Assembly: GCF_019565505.1 (NCBI RefSeq)
Contig: NZ_CP067378.1
Span: forward strand, 1,550,001 to 1,614,000
DNA length: 64,000 nucleotides
Direction of reading: 5' to 3'
DNA from: Flavobacterium davisii
GTDB taxonomy: Bacteria > Bacteroidota > Bacteroidia > Flavobacteriales > Flavobacteriaceae
The notes below the pieces were generated by a model that saw only the letters and a list, made by a program, of their open reading frames with translations, was not told where the DNA came from and did not search any database. Of the stretch, positions 10,416-21,878 are shown in pieces; within the stretch, counting starts at the first letter, position 1; each line of letters begins with the position of its first letter. Position numbers and translations under genes: made by a program.

Positions 10416-11321
10416 ATGAAAAATAAATTCTATACTTATATACAAAACCTGCAAGATCATATTTGCAAAGGTTTAGAGGATATAGACGGAAAAGCCAAAT
10501 TTCGTCAAGATTTATGGGATAGACCCGAAGGAGGTGGGGGACGCACTCGTGTAATTGAAAACGGAGCTGTTTTTGAAAAAGGAGGAGTAAATATTTCCGC
10601 CGTTCATGGAACATTACCCGATACTATGCAAAAAATGTTTGGCGTTGGAGAAGCTGATTTTTTTGCCTGTGGACTAAGTCTAGTAATTCATCCTAAAAAC
10701 CCAATGGTTCCAACTGTTCATGCAAACTGGCGCTATTTTGAAATGTATGATGAAAACGGAAATATTATCAATCAATGGTTTGGTGGAGGACAAGACTTAA
10801 CACCATATTATTTGTTTGAAGAAGATGCAATTCATTTTCATAAAACATGCAAAGCAGCTTGTGATAAACACAATTCAGAATTTTACGCTCATTATAAAAA
10901 GAAATGCGACGAATATTTCTGGAATAGCCACAGAAATGAGGCGCGTGGTATAGGTGGTTTGTTTTTTGATTATTTAAAAACAACTGACACTATGTCTATG
11001 GAAAACTGGTACAACTTTGTTACAGAAGTAGGCAACAGTTTTTTAGATGCGTATTTACCAATTGTACAAAAAAGAAAAGATTTACCTTATACAGAAGCTA
11101 ACCGTACTTGGCAAGAAATTCGTAGAGGACGCTATGTAGAGTTTAATCTTGTTCATGATAAAGGCACTTTATTTGGACTAAAAACAAATGGTAGAATTGA
11201 AAGTATATTAATGAGTTTACCTCCTCAAGTACAATGGATATACGATCACCATCCAAAAGAAAATAGCCCAGAAGAAAAATTGATAAAAATTTTGTCAAAA
11301 CCACTAGATTGGTTAAAATAA
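10416..11321 (+). CDS. hemF: Oxygen-dependent coproporphyrinogen-III oxidase
   Basis: Converts coproporphyrinogen III to protoporphyrinogen IX with O2, implying aerobic growth. The 301 residues carry all family blocks: RPEGGGGRTRVIENGAVFEK, WFGGGQDLTPYYLFEEDA, HRNEARGIGGLFFDYLKT and the C-terminal RGRYVEFNLVHDKGTLFGLK. Frame intact. Confidence 0.97.
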   Translation: MKNKFYTYIQNLQDHICKGLEDIDGKAKFRQDLWDRPEGGGGRTRVIENGAVFEKGGVNISAVHGTLPDTMQKMFGVGEADFFACGLSLVIHPKNPMVPTVHANWRYFEMYDENGNIINQWFGGGQDLTPYYLFEEDAIHFHKTCKAACDKHNSEFYAHYKKKCDEYFWNSHRNEARGIGGLFFDYLKTTDTMSMENWYNFVTEVGNSFLDAYLPIVQKRKDLPYTEANRTWQEIRRGRYVEFNLVHDKGTLFGLKTNGRIESILMSLPPQVQWIYDHHPKENSPEEKLIKILSKPLDWLK

Positions 11322-11323
11322 AT

Positions 11324-12357
11324 ATGCGTAATTGGTTAAAATTCTTAATATTAATATACTATCCTGTTTCTCTTGCTCAAGAAAAAAAAGGAGAAATTGA
11401 GCATGCCCTATGGCATAAATATAATCGAGACTACCGCTTGAATTATTTTGATAAAATGATTCTAAAAGTAGATATTAATTCCGATGTAGACAACTTCTAC
11501 ATTCCTAAATTAAACTATACGAATAACAAAAAAAGCATTTTTTCTCCCGACGAAAAACTAAAACTTCGTTTTTCTTTTGATTATAAATTTTTAGGAATTA
11601 GTTATTCTTTTTCACCTGATTTTATTCCTGAATTAAACAATCAAAGAGCCAATACAAAAACGCTAGATTTAAGTTTTAAATTTTTTTATTCTGATCGTTT
11701 AAGACAAGAAGTAATATACAAAAAAGTAAAAGGATTCACTTTACGAAATCCCGATAATCAAAATCCAATTGAGGTTTTTGACGACCTAGAAATCAATACT
11801 ATAGGAGGAAAAACCTTTTACATAACCAATAATAATTTTTCATACAGAGCTTACGAATCTCAAACAGAAAGACAAATAAAAAGTGCAGGAAGTTTTATCC
11901 CCTCACTCACCTATTTCATAAATAATTTATACACTAATAACCCCAATTCTTTTGAACAAAACTTAGAGCGAATAAAATCAGTCGATTTTATCCTCCAATT
12001 AGGTTATATGTATAATTATGTAATTAATAAAACTTGGTTTGCTACTGGAGGATTACATCCGGTATTGGGATTCATGATTCTAAAAACTATTATATGAATA
12101 ATAACGAATCCATTATTATTGATAACAAAATCAAATGGAACTACAATTTAGATTTAAATTTTTCATTAGGTTATAATCAAGAAAATTTTTTTTCAGGCAT
12201 TCGAGTTAATTACAAAAACTATCAATATGACAGTAAAGAGGCTGCTGATATAATGAATTCAAAAATAAATGCTGTTTTTTTTATTGGTTATCGCTTTAAT
12301 GAAGTCAAAAAAGTTAAAAGAGTATTTGAAAAAATAGAAAATAAATTAGGTATATAA
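11324..12357 (+). CDS. DUF4421-type outer-membrane protein (frameshifted)
   Basis: About 344 residues with a signal peptide (MRNWLKFLILIYYPVSLAQ). Strands alternate throughout and include FDYKFLGISYSFSPDFIP, which I associate with the DUF4421 family of Bacteroidota barrel proteins. The frame shifts at CCGG 12059-12062, one base short; the repaired join reads GLHPGIGIHD. The start at 11324 is preferred over an in-frame codon at 11309, which lies inside hemF. Lies between hemF and hemB with 2 and 16 base gaps, so it is very probably in the same transcript. Function unknown. Confidence 0.7.
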
Positions 12358-12373
12358 TAAAAAAATAGAAAAT

Positions 12374-13368
<995 letters not shown>

Positions 13369-13463
13369 TCTAATTTGCTGCTTCCAAATGAATTAAGAAA
13401 TCGTATCTCTTATTTTTTTAGCCTACTTTTACTTAATTTAACATGACAAATCTAAAACGAAAT

Positions 13464-13835
13464 ATGAAAAAACTATTAGTACCATTTATTATAATTTTCC
13501 TTTCGTGTAAAAAAGAAAATCAAGAAAATTTTGGCACATCAACATCCCAAATGGTTACACAAAAACCTGTTGATTTAGGTAAAGAAATTTTTGAAGGCAA
13601 AGGCGTTTGTTATACCTGTCATAAACCCGATATAAAAACAGTTGGTCCCTCTTTAAAAGAAATCGCCAAGTTATACAAGGAAAAAAACGGAAACATAGTT
13701 GCCTTTCTTCAAGAAAAAAACCAACCCATTGTAGATCCAAGTCAATATAATACTATGAAAGCTAATTTTGCTATTACCAAAAATCTTCCTGAGGAAGAGT
13801 TAAAAGCAATAGAAGCTTACATTTTAAGTTTTTAA
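13464..13835 (+). CDS. Class I cytochrome c lipoprotein
   Basis: A 123-residue protein starting MKKLLVPFIIIFLSC, a lipoprotein signal peptide with Cys at the cleavage site. One haem-binding motif, CYTCH, follows about 45 residues on; the axial Met is probably in YNTMKAN. The C-terminal helix AIEAYILSF is typical of small monohaem cytochromes. An in-frame ATG at 13443 would put charged residues before the signal and is less likely. It probably carries electrons at the outer face of the inner membrane. Being just after hemB is suggestive but not proof of co-regulation. Confidence 0.85.
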   Translation: MKKLLVPFIIIFLSCKKENQENFGTSTSQMVTQKPVDLGKEIFEGKGVCYTCHKPDIKTVGPSLKEIAKLYKEKNGNIVAFLQEKNQPIVDPSQYNTMKANFAITKNLPEEELKAIEAYILSF

Positions 13836-13855
13836 TAAAATAACCGTCTCATAAT

Positions 13856-13901
13856 CAAAGTGAAGAAGCCACTAACATCCGACTCCTTCACTTTGTTTAA
13901 A
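13856..13901. terminator. Terminator after cytochrome c gene
   Basis: CAAAGTGAAG (13856-13865) pairs perfectly with CTTCACTTTG (13886-13895); TTTAAAAC follows. The loop is 20 bases. Confidence 0.5.
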
Positions 13902-14000
13902 ACAACCAAAAGTTATTTTATCGCCACATAAGACACAAAAACAAACATCCTTAACAAAAAGAGGTTACTCTATATTGCTGAAAGATAAATTTTTGATCGT

Positions 14001-14471
14001 ATGAAAACAGCATTTATTCACTCACCGTTAGGAATTACTAAAATAACAGGAGACCAAGAGGGTATTGTTGGTATTTCAATAATAACAGAAACTTATTTGT
14101 CTGAACAAATCCCCGAAGAACTTCTAGAAGCCGTGAATCAACTACAGGAATATTTTAAAGGAAATAGAACAAGTTTTTCATTTACCTTAAATCTAAAAGG
14201 CACTGATTTTCAAAAAAAAGTATGGCATGAATTACGTCAAATTCCTTTTGGTAAAACTATTTCTTATCTAGATTTAGCCAAAAAGCTAGGTAATGTCAAG
14301 GCTATTCGAGCTGTTGCATCAGCCAATGCTAAAAATCCTATTTGGATCGTGGTTCCTTGCCATCGAGTAATCGGTACCGATGGTTCTCTTACAGGCTACG
14401 CAGGTGGATTATGGCGTAAAAAATGGTTGTTAGATCATGAAAATTCTTTAAAGCAACAAACATTATTTTAA
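14001..14471 (+). CDS. Methylated-DNA--protein-cysteine methyltransferase
   Basis: Suicide repair protein that takes the methyl group from O6-methylguanine. The 156 residues hold the ordinary Ogt/Ada C-terminal domain: FQKKVWHELRQIPFGKTISY, AVASANAKNPIWIVVPCHRV with acceptor Cys120, and the end segment GYAGGLWRKKWLLDHE. No extra Ada domain, so a plain repair enzyme. Stands alone with a 66-base gap to the exonuclease gene. Confidence 0.94.
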   Translation: MKTAFIHSPLGITKITGDQEGIVGISIITETYLSEQIPEELLEAVNQLQEYFKGNRTSFSFTLNLKGTDFQKKVWHELRQIPFGKTISYLDLAKKLGNVKAIRAVASANAKNPIWIVVPCHRVIGTDGSLTGYAGGLWRKKWLLDHENSLKQQTLF

Positions 14472-14536
14472 TCCTCATTTTTTTTCTTTTTAATCGTAAA
14501 TCTTTACTTTCGTATATACGGTCAAAATGGTTTAAT

Positions 14537-15250
14537 ATGCTAGACAAACTTCAAATTGAGAATATTTTATTTTTGGATATAGAAACGGTACCTGAACATG
14601 AAAACTTTTCTTCTTTAGACCCCGCACGCCAAGAATTATATGCTCTTAAAACACAATATCAACGAAAAGATGATTTTACCGTAGAAGAATTTTACGATCG
14701 AGCAGGCATTTGGGCTGAATTTGGTAAGATTATATGTATTTCAGTCGGCTATTTTTCTTTAAAGAAAGATATACGTCAATTTAGAGTCACCAGTTTTTGG
14801 GGTGATGAGATAAGCATTTTAAATGATTTTTCAAATTTATTAAATAATCATTATAGCCACACACAACATTTACTTTGTGGACATAATGCAAAAGAGTTTG
14901 ATTTTCCTTATATAGCAAGACGAATGATTATTAATAAAGTTCCTATTCCTCAAAAATTAAATCTTTTTGGCAAAAAACCTTGGGAAGTCCCTCATTTGGA
15001 CACTTTAGAATTATGGAAGTTTGGTGATTACAAGCATTATACATCACTAAAATTATTAACCACCGTCTTAGGCATTCCTTCCCCAAAAGGAGATATAGAA
15101 GGTAGTGATGTTGCTAAAGTATATTACCAAGATCAAGATATAGACAGAATTATATCCTATTGCGAAAAAGATGTAATAGCAGTTGCTCAAATCATCCTTC
15201 GATTACGAGGAGAGGATTTACTAATAGATGACGAAATTTTTGTTGTATAA
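14537..15250 (+). CDS. PolB-like 3'-5' exonuclease (DEDD family)
   Basis: A 237-residue stand-alone nuclease domain of the predicted PolB-like type. The three exonuclease motifs are visible: FLDIETVPEH (first Asp and Glu), CGHNAKEFDFPYIARR (second Asp) and YCEKDVIAVAQI with the Tyr and Asp of a DEDDy site. There is no polymerase domain. Probably degrades DNA or RNA ends in repair; substrate not known. A TACTTTCG element 24 bases before the ATG is a possible promoter. Confidence 0.85.
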   Translation: MLDKLQIENILFLDIETVPEHENFSSLDPARQELYALKTQYQRKDDFTVEEFYDRAGIWAEFGKIICISVGYFSLKKDIRQFRVTSFWGDEISILNDFSNLLNNHYSHTQHLLCGHNAKEFDFPYIARRMIINKVPIPQKLNLFGKKPWEVPHLDTLELWKFGDYKHYTSLKLLTTVLGIPSPKGDIEGSDVAKVYYQDQDIDRIISYCEKDVIAVAQIILRLRGEDLLIDDEIFVV

Positions 15251-15267
15251 TACCCTCATAATTCTAT

Positions 15268-15876
15268 ATGCTTTACAAAAGAATCCTATTTATAATATTC
15301 CTTTCTTTCCTGAGTCATTATTGTAATGCACAGGATCCCATCATCCCTAACTCTGATAAAAAATACCGATTTATTTTTCAGATGGATAATCGTCTTTCTA
15401 GCTTAAGAGACAACCAAATTTCTATTTTAGGCGCAAAAATAGGTTTTCAATATAAAAACAAATTTCGATTTGGAGTAGGCACATCCTTTATTTTATCCCC
15501 CGTAAAAATCACTTACATTAATAAAAGAACCCAACTAATTAATGACAATAAAGTAAGTCTTTGGTATGGAAGCCTGTTTACTGATTGGATATTTTACAAA
15601 AATCCCAAATGGGAATGTTTTCTAACAGAACAAATAGGTTTTGGAAAACCTAGTTTTGTTCGAGAAATAAACGATGATATTGTTCGGAATACTAATATTT
15701 CTTTATACGTAAATGAAATTTCTGGACAAGCAAATTATAAAATTTTAAAATGGATAGGATTAGGAGCTGGTATCGGATATCGAAATATTTTAAACTCAAA
15801 AGCTGCTTTAAAGACCACTTTTGACGCTCCCATTTATATTGGAAAAATAATACTTTATCCCGAAAATATTTTTTGA
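15268..15876 (+). CDS. Hypothetical secreted beta-rich protein
   Basis: 202 residues with a signal peptide (KRILFIIFLSFLSHYCNAQ) and then alternating polar and hydrophobic strands ending in a short aromatic terminus, as in small outer-membrane barrels. No named family recognised. Begins 17 bases after the exonuclease gene, so probably co-transcribed with it. Confidence 0.6.
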   Translation: MLYKRILFIIFLSFLSHYCNAQDPIIPNSDKKYRFIFQMDNRLSSLRDNQISILGAKIGFQYKNKFRFGVGTSFILSPVKITYINKRTQLINDNKVSLWYGSLFTDWIFYKNPKWECFLTEQIGFGKPSFVREINDDIVRNTNISLYVNEISGQANYKILKWIGLGAGIGYRNILNSKAALKTTFDAPIYIGKIILYPENIF

Positions 15877-15931
15877 TTTATTACTTTTACACCCTTCATA
15901 AAGTTATTTTACTTATTTTTAAAAAAGAGCT

Positions 15932-17421
15932 ATGGTTTTAAGCAGATTTTGGTTAGCAATTTTTATATCGTCTATATTTTTTATCGTTATAAATCTTTTT
16001 AATGGAGGTAGTTATAGTACAGATTATATTTTAAATGGAAAAAAAGACGATCCTATCTTACTATCTGAAAAATATTTAGAGCAAATCCCTAAATTTATAG
16101 CAGATAGTATTAAAAAAATCCTGAAAAAACAGTCGTTATCAACAGAGACACTCTTGACTCAGACACTACTTACATTTATAAAAACAAAACCGTTAAGTTA
16201 TATAGCGGCATCCAAAAAGCAGACGGATTACTTCCCACTTGCAAAAATAGTTTACTAGATCTCATTATTCCGTTAATTGCCTACCTAGCCTTCTTTTGTG
16301 GATTAATGGAATTATTAATTATTTCTGGTGCTTCTGAAAAATTAGCTCAAAAACTAAGTCCTTTTTTTGCACAAGTATTCCCTTCAGTTCCCAAAAATCA
16401 TGAATCTATATCATATATGACACTAAATTTTGCTGCTAATTTTTTAGGTTTAGATTCCGCTGCTACTCCTTTTGGTCTTAAAGCAATGGAAAGTTTACAA
16501 ACACTAAATCCTAATAAAGATAAGGCCAGTGATGCCCAAATTATGTTTATGTGTCTACATGCAGCAGGTCTTACCCTTATTCCTACTTCCATTATTGGAT
16601 ACAGAGCAGCCGAAAATGCAGCAAATGCCGCAGATGTCATGCTTCCTTGTATCATTACATCATTCATTGGTACAATAGCTGCTTTACTGATAGTTGGTAT
16701 TCGTCAACGCATCAATTTTAAAAGTATAAGTTTACTAGCCGCTTTAATGGGAACCATAGGAGCCATTATAGGGTTATTATTTTACATCAATACACTGGAT
16801 TTAATAGAAAAAAACGCTTTTACTGGTAATTTATCTGGATTAATGCTCATAATCATTATAGGATTTACCCTCATATTTTCTTTTATTCATGAAAAGAAAT
16901 TTACTTTGGCTAATACGACCATTTTTGACACTTTTGTTGATGGCGCACGTAACGGATTAAATACGGGAGTAAAAATATTTCCTTATGTTATGGGAATGCT
17001 AGTTGCCATATCTTTTTTTAGAAATAGTGGATTATTTGAAATAGTAAGTAATGGCATTCGATTTTTATTTGGTCAAATAGGAGTCAGTAAAGAAATTACA
17101 GACGGACTTCCCGTTGCTCTATTACGACCATTTAGCTCTGGAGGTTCACGTGGTTTTATGATAGATGCCATGCGAAACTCAGGCGTAGATTCTTTTACAG
17201 GGCGATTAGTTTGTATTTTTCAATGTAGTGCCGAAACCACATTTTATGTAATAGCCGTATATTTTGGTTCTGTTAATATTAAAAATACACGCTATACTTT
17301 AGGAACAATGCTTTTAGTTGATTTTATCTGCGTACTAGCAGCTATTATTGTTGCAACCTTGGTTTTTTTAATCTACTATAAAGTTACTAAAACAAACCAT
17401 GAGGCTATTTATTTTTTTTAG
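15932..17421 (+). CDS. SpmA/SpmB-type nucleoside-recognition membrane protein (frameshifted)
   Basis: About 497 residues after repair. It joins the two halves that in Bacillus are separate spore maturation proteins SpmA and SpmB, both with the gate (nucleoside recognition) domain: first half with SMTLNFAANFLGLDSAATPF-like sequence (MTLNFAANFLGLDSAATPFG), second half with RNGLNTGVKIFPYVMGMLVA and LRPFSSGGSRGFMIDAMRN. Many membrane helices. The frame breaks at the A7 run 16112-16118, one base short. The organism does not sporulate; in Bacteroidota these fused proteins are thought to be transporters of unknown substrate. Its last codons lie in a long hairpin. Confidence 0.82.
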
Positions 17422-17437
17422 GATAGCCTCATGGTTT
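17394..17437 (+). terminator. 15-bp hairpin overlapping the end of the spmAB-like gene
   Basis: AAACCATGAGGCTAT (17394-17408) pairs without mismatch with ATAGCCTCATGGTTT (17423-17437). The loop contains the last codons, a T8 run and the TAG stop. Confidence 0.6.
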
Positions 17438-17889
17438 CGTCTATTTTTAACCATTTTACATTTTCCTTCTATTTTACCACACTTTCTTTATCTTATCTCT
17501 TTTTTACACCCAGATTACAGGATAAGCTTTATGATGAAGACAAAATACATGGTTTTTTAGTATAATACTAATTTTAACCCTGATTACGCCTTAGAGATTT
17601 TAAAAAAACATATTTTACTGATTATTAGTACTATATAAAATTACGAACTAGAATTATCAAACAAATAAACCTTCTATTTCAGTAAGTTATAAAATTTATT
17701 TTTTATAATGCGTAATCTGGATTTAATACATTAAGGCAAAAAAGGGCTTTTTAGAATCAAAGCATGTTTATTTGAAATAAATTTCTAAAGGTATGATTTG
17801 GATTTAAAAAAAACCTAAGATATTTTTTATTCTATATTAATTTCTAAAAAATAAATGTTTTAGATTAAGGAAAGCTATAATAGAATTTT
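17438..17889. other. Gene-free stretch with decayed repeat
   Basis: No coding frame found between the spmAB-like gene and serS. The stretch contains the decayed repeat copy at 17576-17723 and a lone end-like piece, ACCCAGATTAC, near 17507. Confidence 0.6.
17576..17723. repeat. Dispersed MITE-like repeat, copy 2 (ends only)
   Basis: The left end AACCCTGATTACGCCTTAGA and right end ATAATGCGTAATCTGGATT match the 20-bp terminal inverted repeats of the copy at 49896-50070 with few changes, but the inside differs. It may be a relative carried by the same ends. Confidence 0.6.
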
Positions 17890-17897
17890 TAAATTTG
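17890..17897 (+). promoter_or_regulatory. serS promoter -7 element
   Basis: TAAATTTG matches TAnnTTTG and lies 21 bases before the serS ATG. No clear -33 element. Confidence 0.45.
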
Positions 17898-17918
17898 CGA
17901 TTGTTAAAATTTATTAGT

Positions 17919-19189
17919 ATGTTACAAATAGCAGTTATTAGAGAAAACCAAGCAGCCGTAATCAACGCTTTGGCAAAAAAAAAATAGATGCCGCAGCCCT
18001 GATAGAAAATGTGGTAGCTCTTGACGAAAAACGTCGTGCTACTCAAGTAGAGTTAGATAATGTATTGGCGGAATCTAATAAATTGTCCAAAGAGATCGGA
18101 GCTATGATGAAAGCAGGTGAAAAAGCCAAAGCAGAAATCATTAAGGAAAAAACGACTCAATTACGTGATGAAAGTAAAGAACTAACAGAAACGTTAAATA
18201 GTATTACGGAAGAGCTAACCCAACAGCTATATCTGTTACCTAATACTCCCGCTGAAATTGTTCCTGAAGGAAAAACAGCAGACGATAACTTAAATGTTTT
18301 TCAAGAAGGTGAAATTCCTAGCTTACATGAAGGCGCTTTACCGCATTGGGAATTAGCTAAAAAATATGATATTATTGATTTTGAGTTAGGGACTAAAATC
18401 ACAGGTGCTGGTTTTCCTGTTTATAAAGGAAAAGGAGCTAAGTTACAACGTGCTTTAATCAATTACTTCATTGATAAAAATACAGAAGCCGGATATAACG
18501 AAGTACAAGTACCTCATCTAATTAATGAAGCATCAGGCTACGGAACAGGACAGTTACCTGATAAAGAAGGACAAATGTACCATGTAGGAATTGATGATTT
18601 ATATTTAATTCCAACTGCGGAAGTTCCTGTAACCAACTTATACCGCGATGTTATTTTACAAGAAACCGAAATGCCTGTAATGGTAACAGGATATACACCT
18701 TGTTTCCGTCGCGAAGCTGGTTCTTATGGCGCACATGTTCGCGGCTTAAATCGTTTGCACCAATTTGATAAAGTAGAAATTGTTCGTATTGAACATCCCG
18801 ATAATTCTTACCAAGCTTTAGATGGAATGGTGGAACACGTAAAAGAAATTTTACGAGAGTTAAAATTACCATATCGTATTTTACGTTTGTGTGGAGGTGA
18901 TATGAGTTTTGCCTCAGCATTAACCTATGATTTTGAAGTATTTTCAACAGCACAAGACCGTTGGTTAGAAATATCTTCAGTATCTAACTTTGAAACCTTT
19001 CAATCGAACCGCTTAAAATTACGCTTTAAAGGGAAAGATGGAAAAACGCAATTAGCCCATACTCTAAATGGTAGCTCATTAGCTCTACCTCGTGTATTAG
19101 CTGGAATTTTAGAAAACTATCAAACACCAGAAGGAATCATAATTCCAGAAGTATTAAGAAAATATACTGGTTTTGATATTATAGACTAA
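17919..19189 (+). CDS. serS: Seryl-tRNA synthetase (frameshifted near start)
   Basis: Charges tRNA-Ser. After repair about 424 residues: MLQIAVIRENQAAVINAL and the antiparallel coiled-coil arm (about 25-105), then the class II core with motif 2 around TPCFRREAGSYGAHVRGLNR and motif 3 LNGSSLALPRVLAGILENYQ. The run of ten A at 17975-17984 is one base short of what is needed; as given the gene would stop after 22 codons. No second serS is in the window and the enzyme is essential, so this is almost surely a sequence error. Confidence 0.95.
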
Positions 19190-19209
19190 ACTATATAGTA
19201 ATTTATTAT

Positions 19210-19258
19210 AATGTACTAAAGTGACTAAATTATTGTAACTTTAGTACATTGTTTTTTT
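19210..19258 (+). terminator. serS terminator
   Basis: AATGTACTAAAGT (19210-19222) pairs perfectly with ACTTTAGTACATT (19238-19250), followed by GTTTTTTT: a classic intrinsic terminator. Confidence 0.85.
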
Positions 19259-19265
19259 AGATTAA

Positions 19266-21105
19266 ATGAAGAAAATAATCCAAATACTATTATTTTGGCC
19301 TTTATTAGTTGTAGGCCAAGTATACACGGTAACACCACCACCGGAGGAACGCCGCAAGTCAATGTACCTCAAAATAATAATCCCAATGAATACTTGGCTC
19401 AAAATTATTTTGACCGTGGCGAGTTTGATAAAGCGGTTCTTATTTATGAAGAATTACTCAAAAAACAACCTAATAATTATCCTTTTTTTCAAAAATTAGT
19501 TGCGTGCTATCAACAATTAAAACAATTTGAAAAATCAAATGTGTTAATACAAGAAAAACTAAAAAGAACAAAATACCCCAATTTATATGTAGAGTTAGGA
19601 TACAATTATCAACTCCAGAAACAACAAGATTTAGCCGAAAAAAATTACAAAATAGCAATCGGTAAAATAAATGAAAACCCTAACAATGTATACAGCATTG
19701 CACGGGAGCTAGAACAAAAAGTACTGCTTACACAAGCTGTAGAAGCCTATACATTAGCGCAAAAACTAAATCCCGAAGCTAATTTTAATTATCAAATAGC
19801 CCTATTACAGGGACAATTAGGCAATATTGACTCCATGATTGAATCATTAATAGATTATGCCTACAAATTTCCTAACAATCTCGTATTAGTACAAAATCAG
19901 CTTAATCGTTTTTTAACAGAGGATCATAGCAAAACCTTTGCAGACACTTTACGAAAATCATTATTGTTACGTACTCAAAAAATCAAGATCTATTTTGGAA
20001 TGAGTTCATGAGTTGGTTTTTTATCAACCAAAAAGAATACAACAAAGCCTTTATACAAGAAAAAGCAATTTATCGTCGTAATCCTGAAAGCTTTAACAAT
20101 CTATTTCATCTAGCACGATTAGCTTCACAAGAAAAAGAAACAGATACGGAACGCGAAATCTTAAATTTTATACTCGAATACACTACTCAACCCGATATTC
20201 AACTAGAGGTTAATTACAACTTATTAAAAATAGATATTGATCGTGCTAAAAAGAAGAATATCCTTTAATTTTAGACAAACTCAATAAACTTTTAGTTGAC
20301 TTTGGAACAGGTTCTAATACCGTTAAAATTCAAATTTTAAAAGCACATTTTGAAGCTTTTTACTTAAAACAATTCGAAAACGCTAAAACTTTATTATTCA
20401 AATCGCTACAGTTACCTTTAAATCAATATGCTTTAGCCGACGTTAAATTAGAATTGGCCGATATATTACTTCTAGATGAAAAATTTAATCAAGCTATTAT
20501 TTATTATGCACAAGTTGAAACTGAATTGGAAAATAATGAAATAGCACATGATGCCCTTTTAAAAATGGCAAAAGCAAGTTACTATAAAGGCGACTTTGAA
20601 TGGGCTAAAAAGCAATTTGAAGTATTAAAATCATCTACTTCTCAACTTATTGCAAATGATGCTATGCAACTTTTTTTTACTTATATCTGATAACACGGTA
20701 GAAGACTCAACCCAAATAGCTTTAAAAAAATTTTCAAGAGCTGATTATTTAACTTACCAAAACAAACAAACCGAAGCTTTGGAAGCTTTTAAAAAGATTT
20801 TAATAGAACATAAAGGAGAAAGTATTGAAGATGATGTGTTATTAAAAATAGGAGCATTGTACACCAACAGGCAAGAATATACTGAAGCATTAAACAACTA
20901 TCAACAAATTATTGAAAAGCATTCAGAAGAAATTTATATAGATGAAGCGTTGTTTTTTAGTGCCGAAATTTTTAGAAAACACCTCCAACAACCCGATAAA
21001 GCCAAAGAATTATATGAAAAAATTATTCTAAACCATCCCGATAGCATCTACTTTGTAGAAGCGCAACTAAATTATAGGAAACTAAGAGGTGATAGTAATT
21101 TATAA
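19266..21105 (+). CDS. Long tetratricopeptide-repeat protein (four frameshifts)
   Basis: About 613 residues after repair, with signal peptide MKKIIQILLFWPLLVVGQ and TPR helices along its length (for example YLAQNYFDRGEFDKAVLIYE, QAIIYYAQVETELE, NRQEYTEALNNYQQIIEKH, DKAKELYEKIILNHPDSIYF). Frames change at 19328-19329 (G short), 19977-19982 (A short), 20248-20252 (A short) and the T8 run at about 20669-20676 (one T too many). All four are homopolymers. Probably a periplasmic or surface-facing scaffold; partners unknown. I see it as one gene, not five. Confidence 0.8.
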
Positions 21106-21135
21106 AAGAGTGTATAAGCCTTCATCCGTTTTGAT

Positions 21136-21143
21136 TATCTTTG
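21136..21143 (+). promoter_or_regulatory. Possible -7 element for the DUF4286 gene
   Basis: TATCTTTG matches TAnnTTTG; 52 bases before the ATG at 21196. No clear -33 element. Confidence 0.35.
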
Positions 21144-21195
21144 CATAAGTAAACTTCTAGATTTCTAAACATATAACCTCATAATTTTTTTTAAA

Positions 21196-21507
21196 ATGAT
21201 CATATATAATGTTACTGTAAATATTCATGAAAGTATTCATGACCAATGGTTAAATTGGATGCAAACGAAACATATTGCAGAAGTAATTGGAACGGGTAAA
21301 TTTACATCCGCTAAAATGGTAAAAGTTTTAGTAGAAGAAGAAATGGGCGGAATAACATACGCCGTTCAATATTTTACAGACAGTAAAGAAACTTTACAAC
21401 GTTACTATGATGAAGATGCACCTCGTTTACGTGAAGAAGGATTACAGCTTTTTGGCGATAAAATGTTAGCATTTAGGACTGAATTAGAAATCATTTCAGA
21501 ACATTAA
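21196..21507 (+). CDS. DUF4286 family protein
   Basis: A 103-residue soluble protein of the DUF4286 type, common in Bacteroidota: MIIYNVTVNIHESIHDQWLN at the start, GGITYAVQYFTDS in the middle and FGDKMLAFRTELEII at the end. The fold is probably ferredoxin-like. Function not established. Stands as its own unit. Confidence 0.8.
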   Translation: MIIYNVTVNIHESIHDQWLNWMQTKHIAEVIGTGKFTSAKMVKVLVEEEMGGITYAVQYFTDSKETLQRYYDEDAPRLREEGLQLFGDKMLAFRTELEIISEH

Positions 21508-21878
21508 AAGTTGCTATATTTTTTTACTAATAAAAAAAGAACAAATAACTATGCAAAACGTTTTTAAAACAATCAAGAATTAAATACGTCTTTGTGCATA
21601 TCAAATATCAAAAACAGGTAAATATATTTCTTGTAAAATATAAAACTGAAAATGATAGAAAATTGAAATACGAAAATTTTATAATTCGCTCAACTCAATA
21701 GTAATAACTATAGAGCAAGAAAGCTAATGATAAGAAGAGCTTTAAACTTTTAGAAGACATTCAGCAGTTGATTTTGGATTAAATACAAAGCAAAATTTAA
21801 GAATGGTAAATTAACAAGTCTAATCTCAATCTGAAATGTTTTACGTGTTAAAAAACGTAAAACTTGAAATAAAAAACA
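21508..21878. other. Gene-free stretch before ksgA
   Basis: AT-rich, no open frame of note. The only structure seen is the hairpin at 21838-21863. Confidence 0.6.
21838..21863 (+). promoter_or_regulatory. Hairpin in ksgA leader
   Basis: GTTTTACGT pairs perfectly with ACGTAAAAC across an 8-base loop, ending 15 bases before the ksgA ATG. There is no T tract after it, so it may be an operator or an RNA structure rather than a terminator. Confidence 0.4.

Noticed and set aside
17919-19189. serS, glyS, hemB and others as pseudogenes
   Set aside because: Each break is one base in a homopolymer and repair restores a full essential enzyme; a cell could not have lost them all.
19266-21105. Five separate small TPR genes
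   Set aside because: The pieces follow each other without gaps and join through homopolymer corrections into one protein with a single signal peptide.
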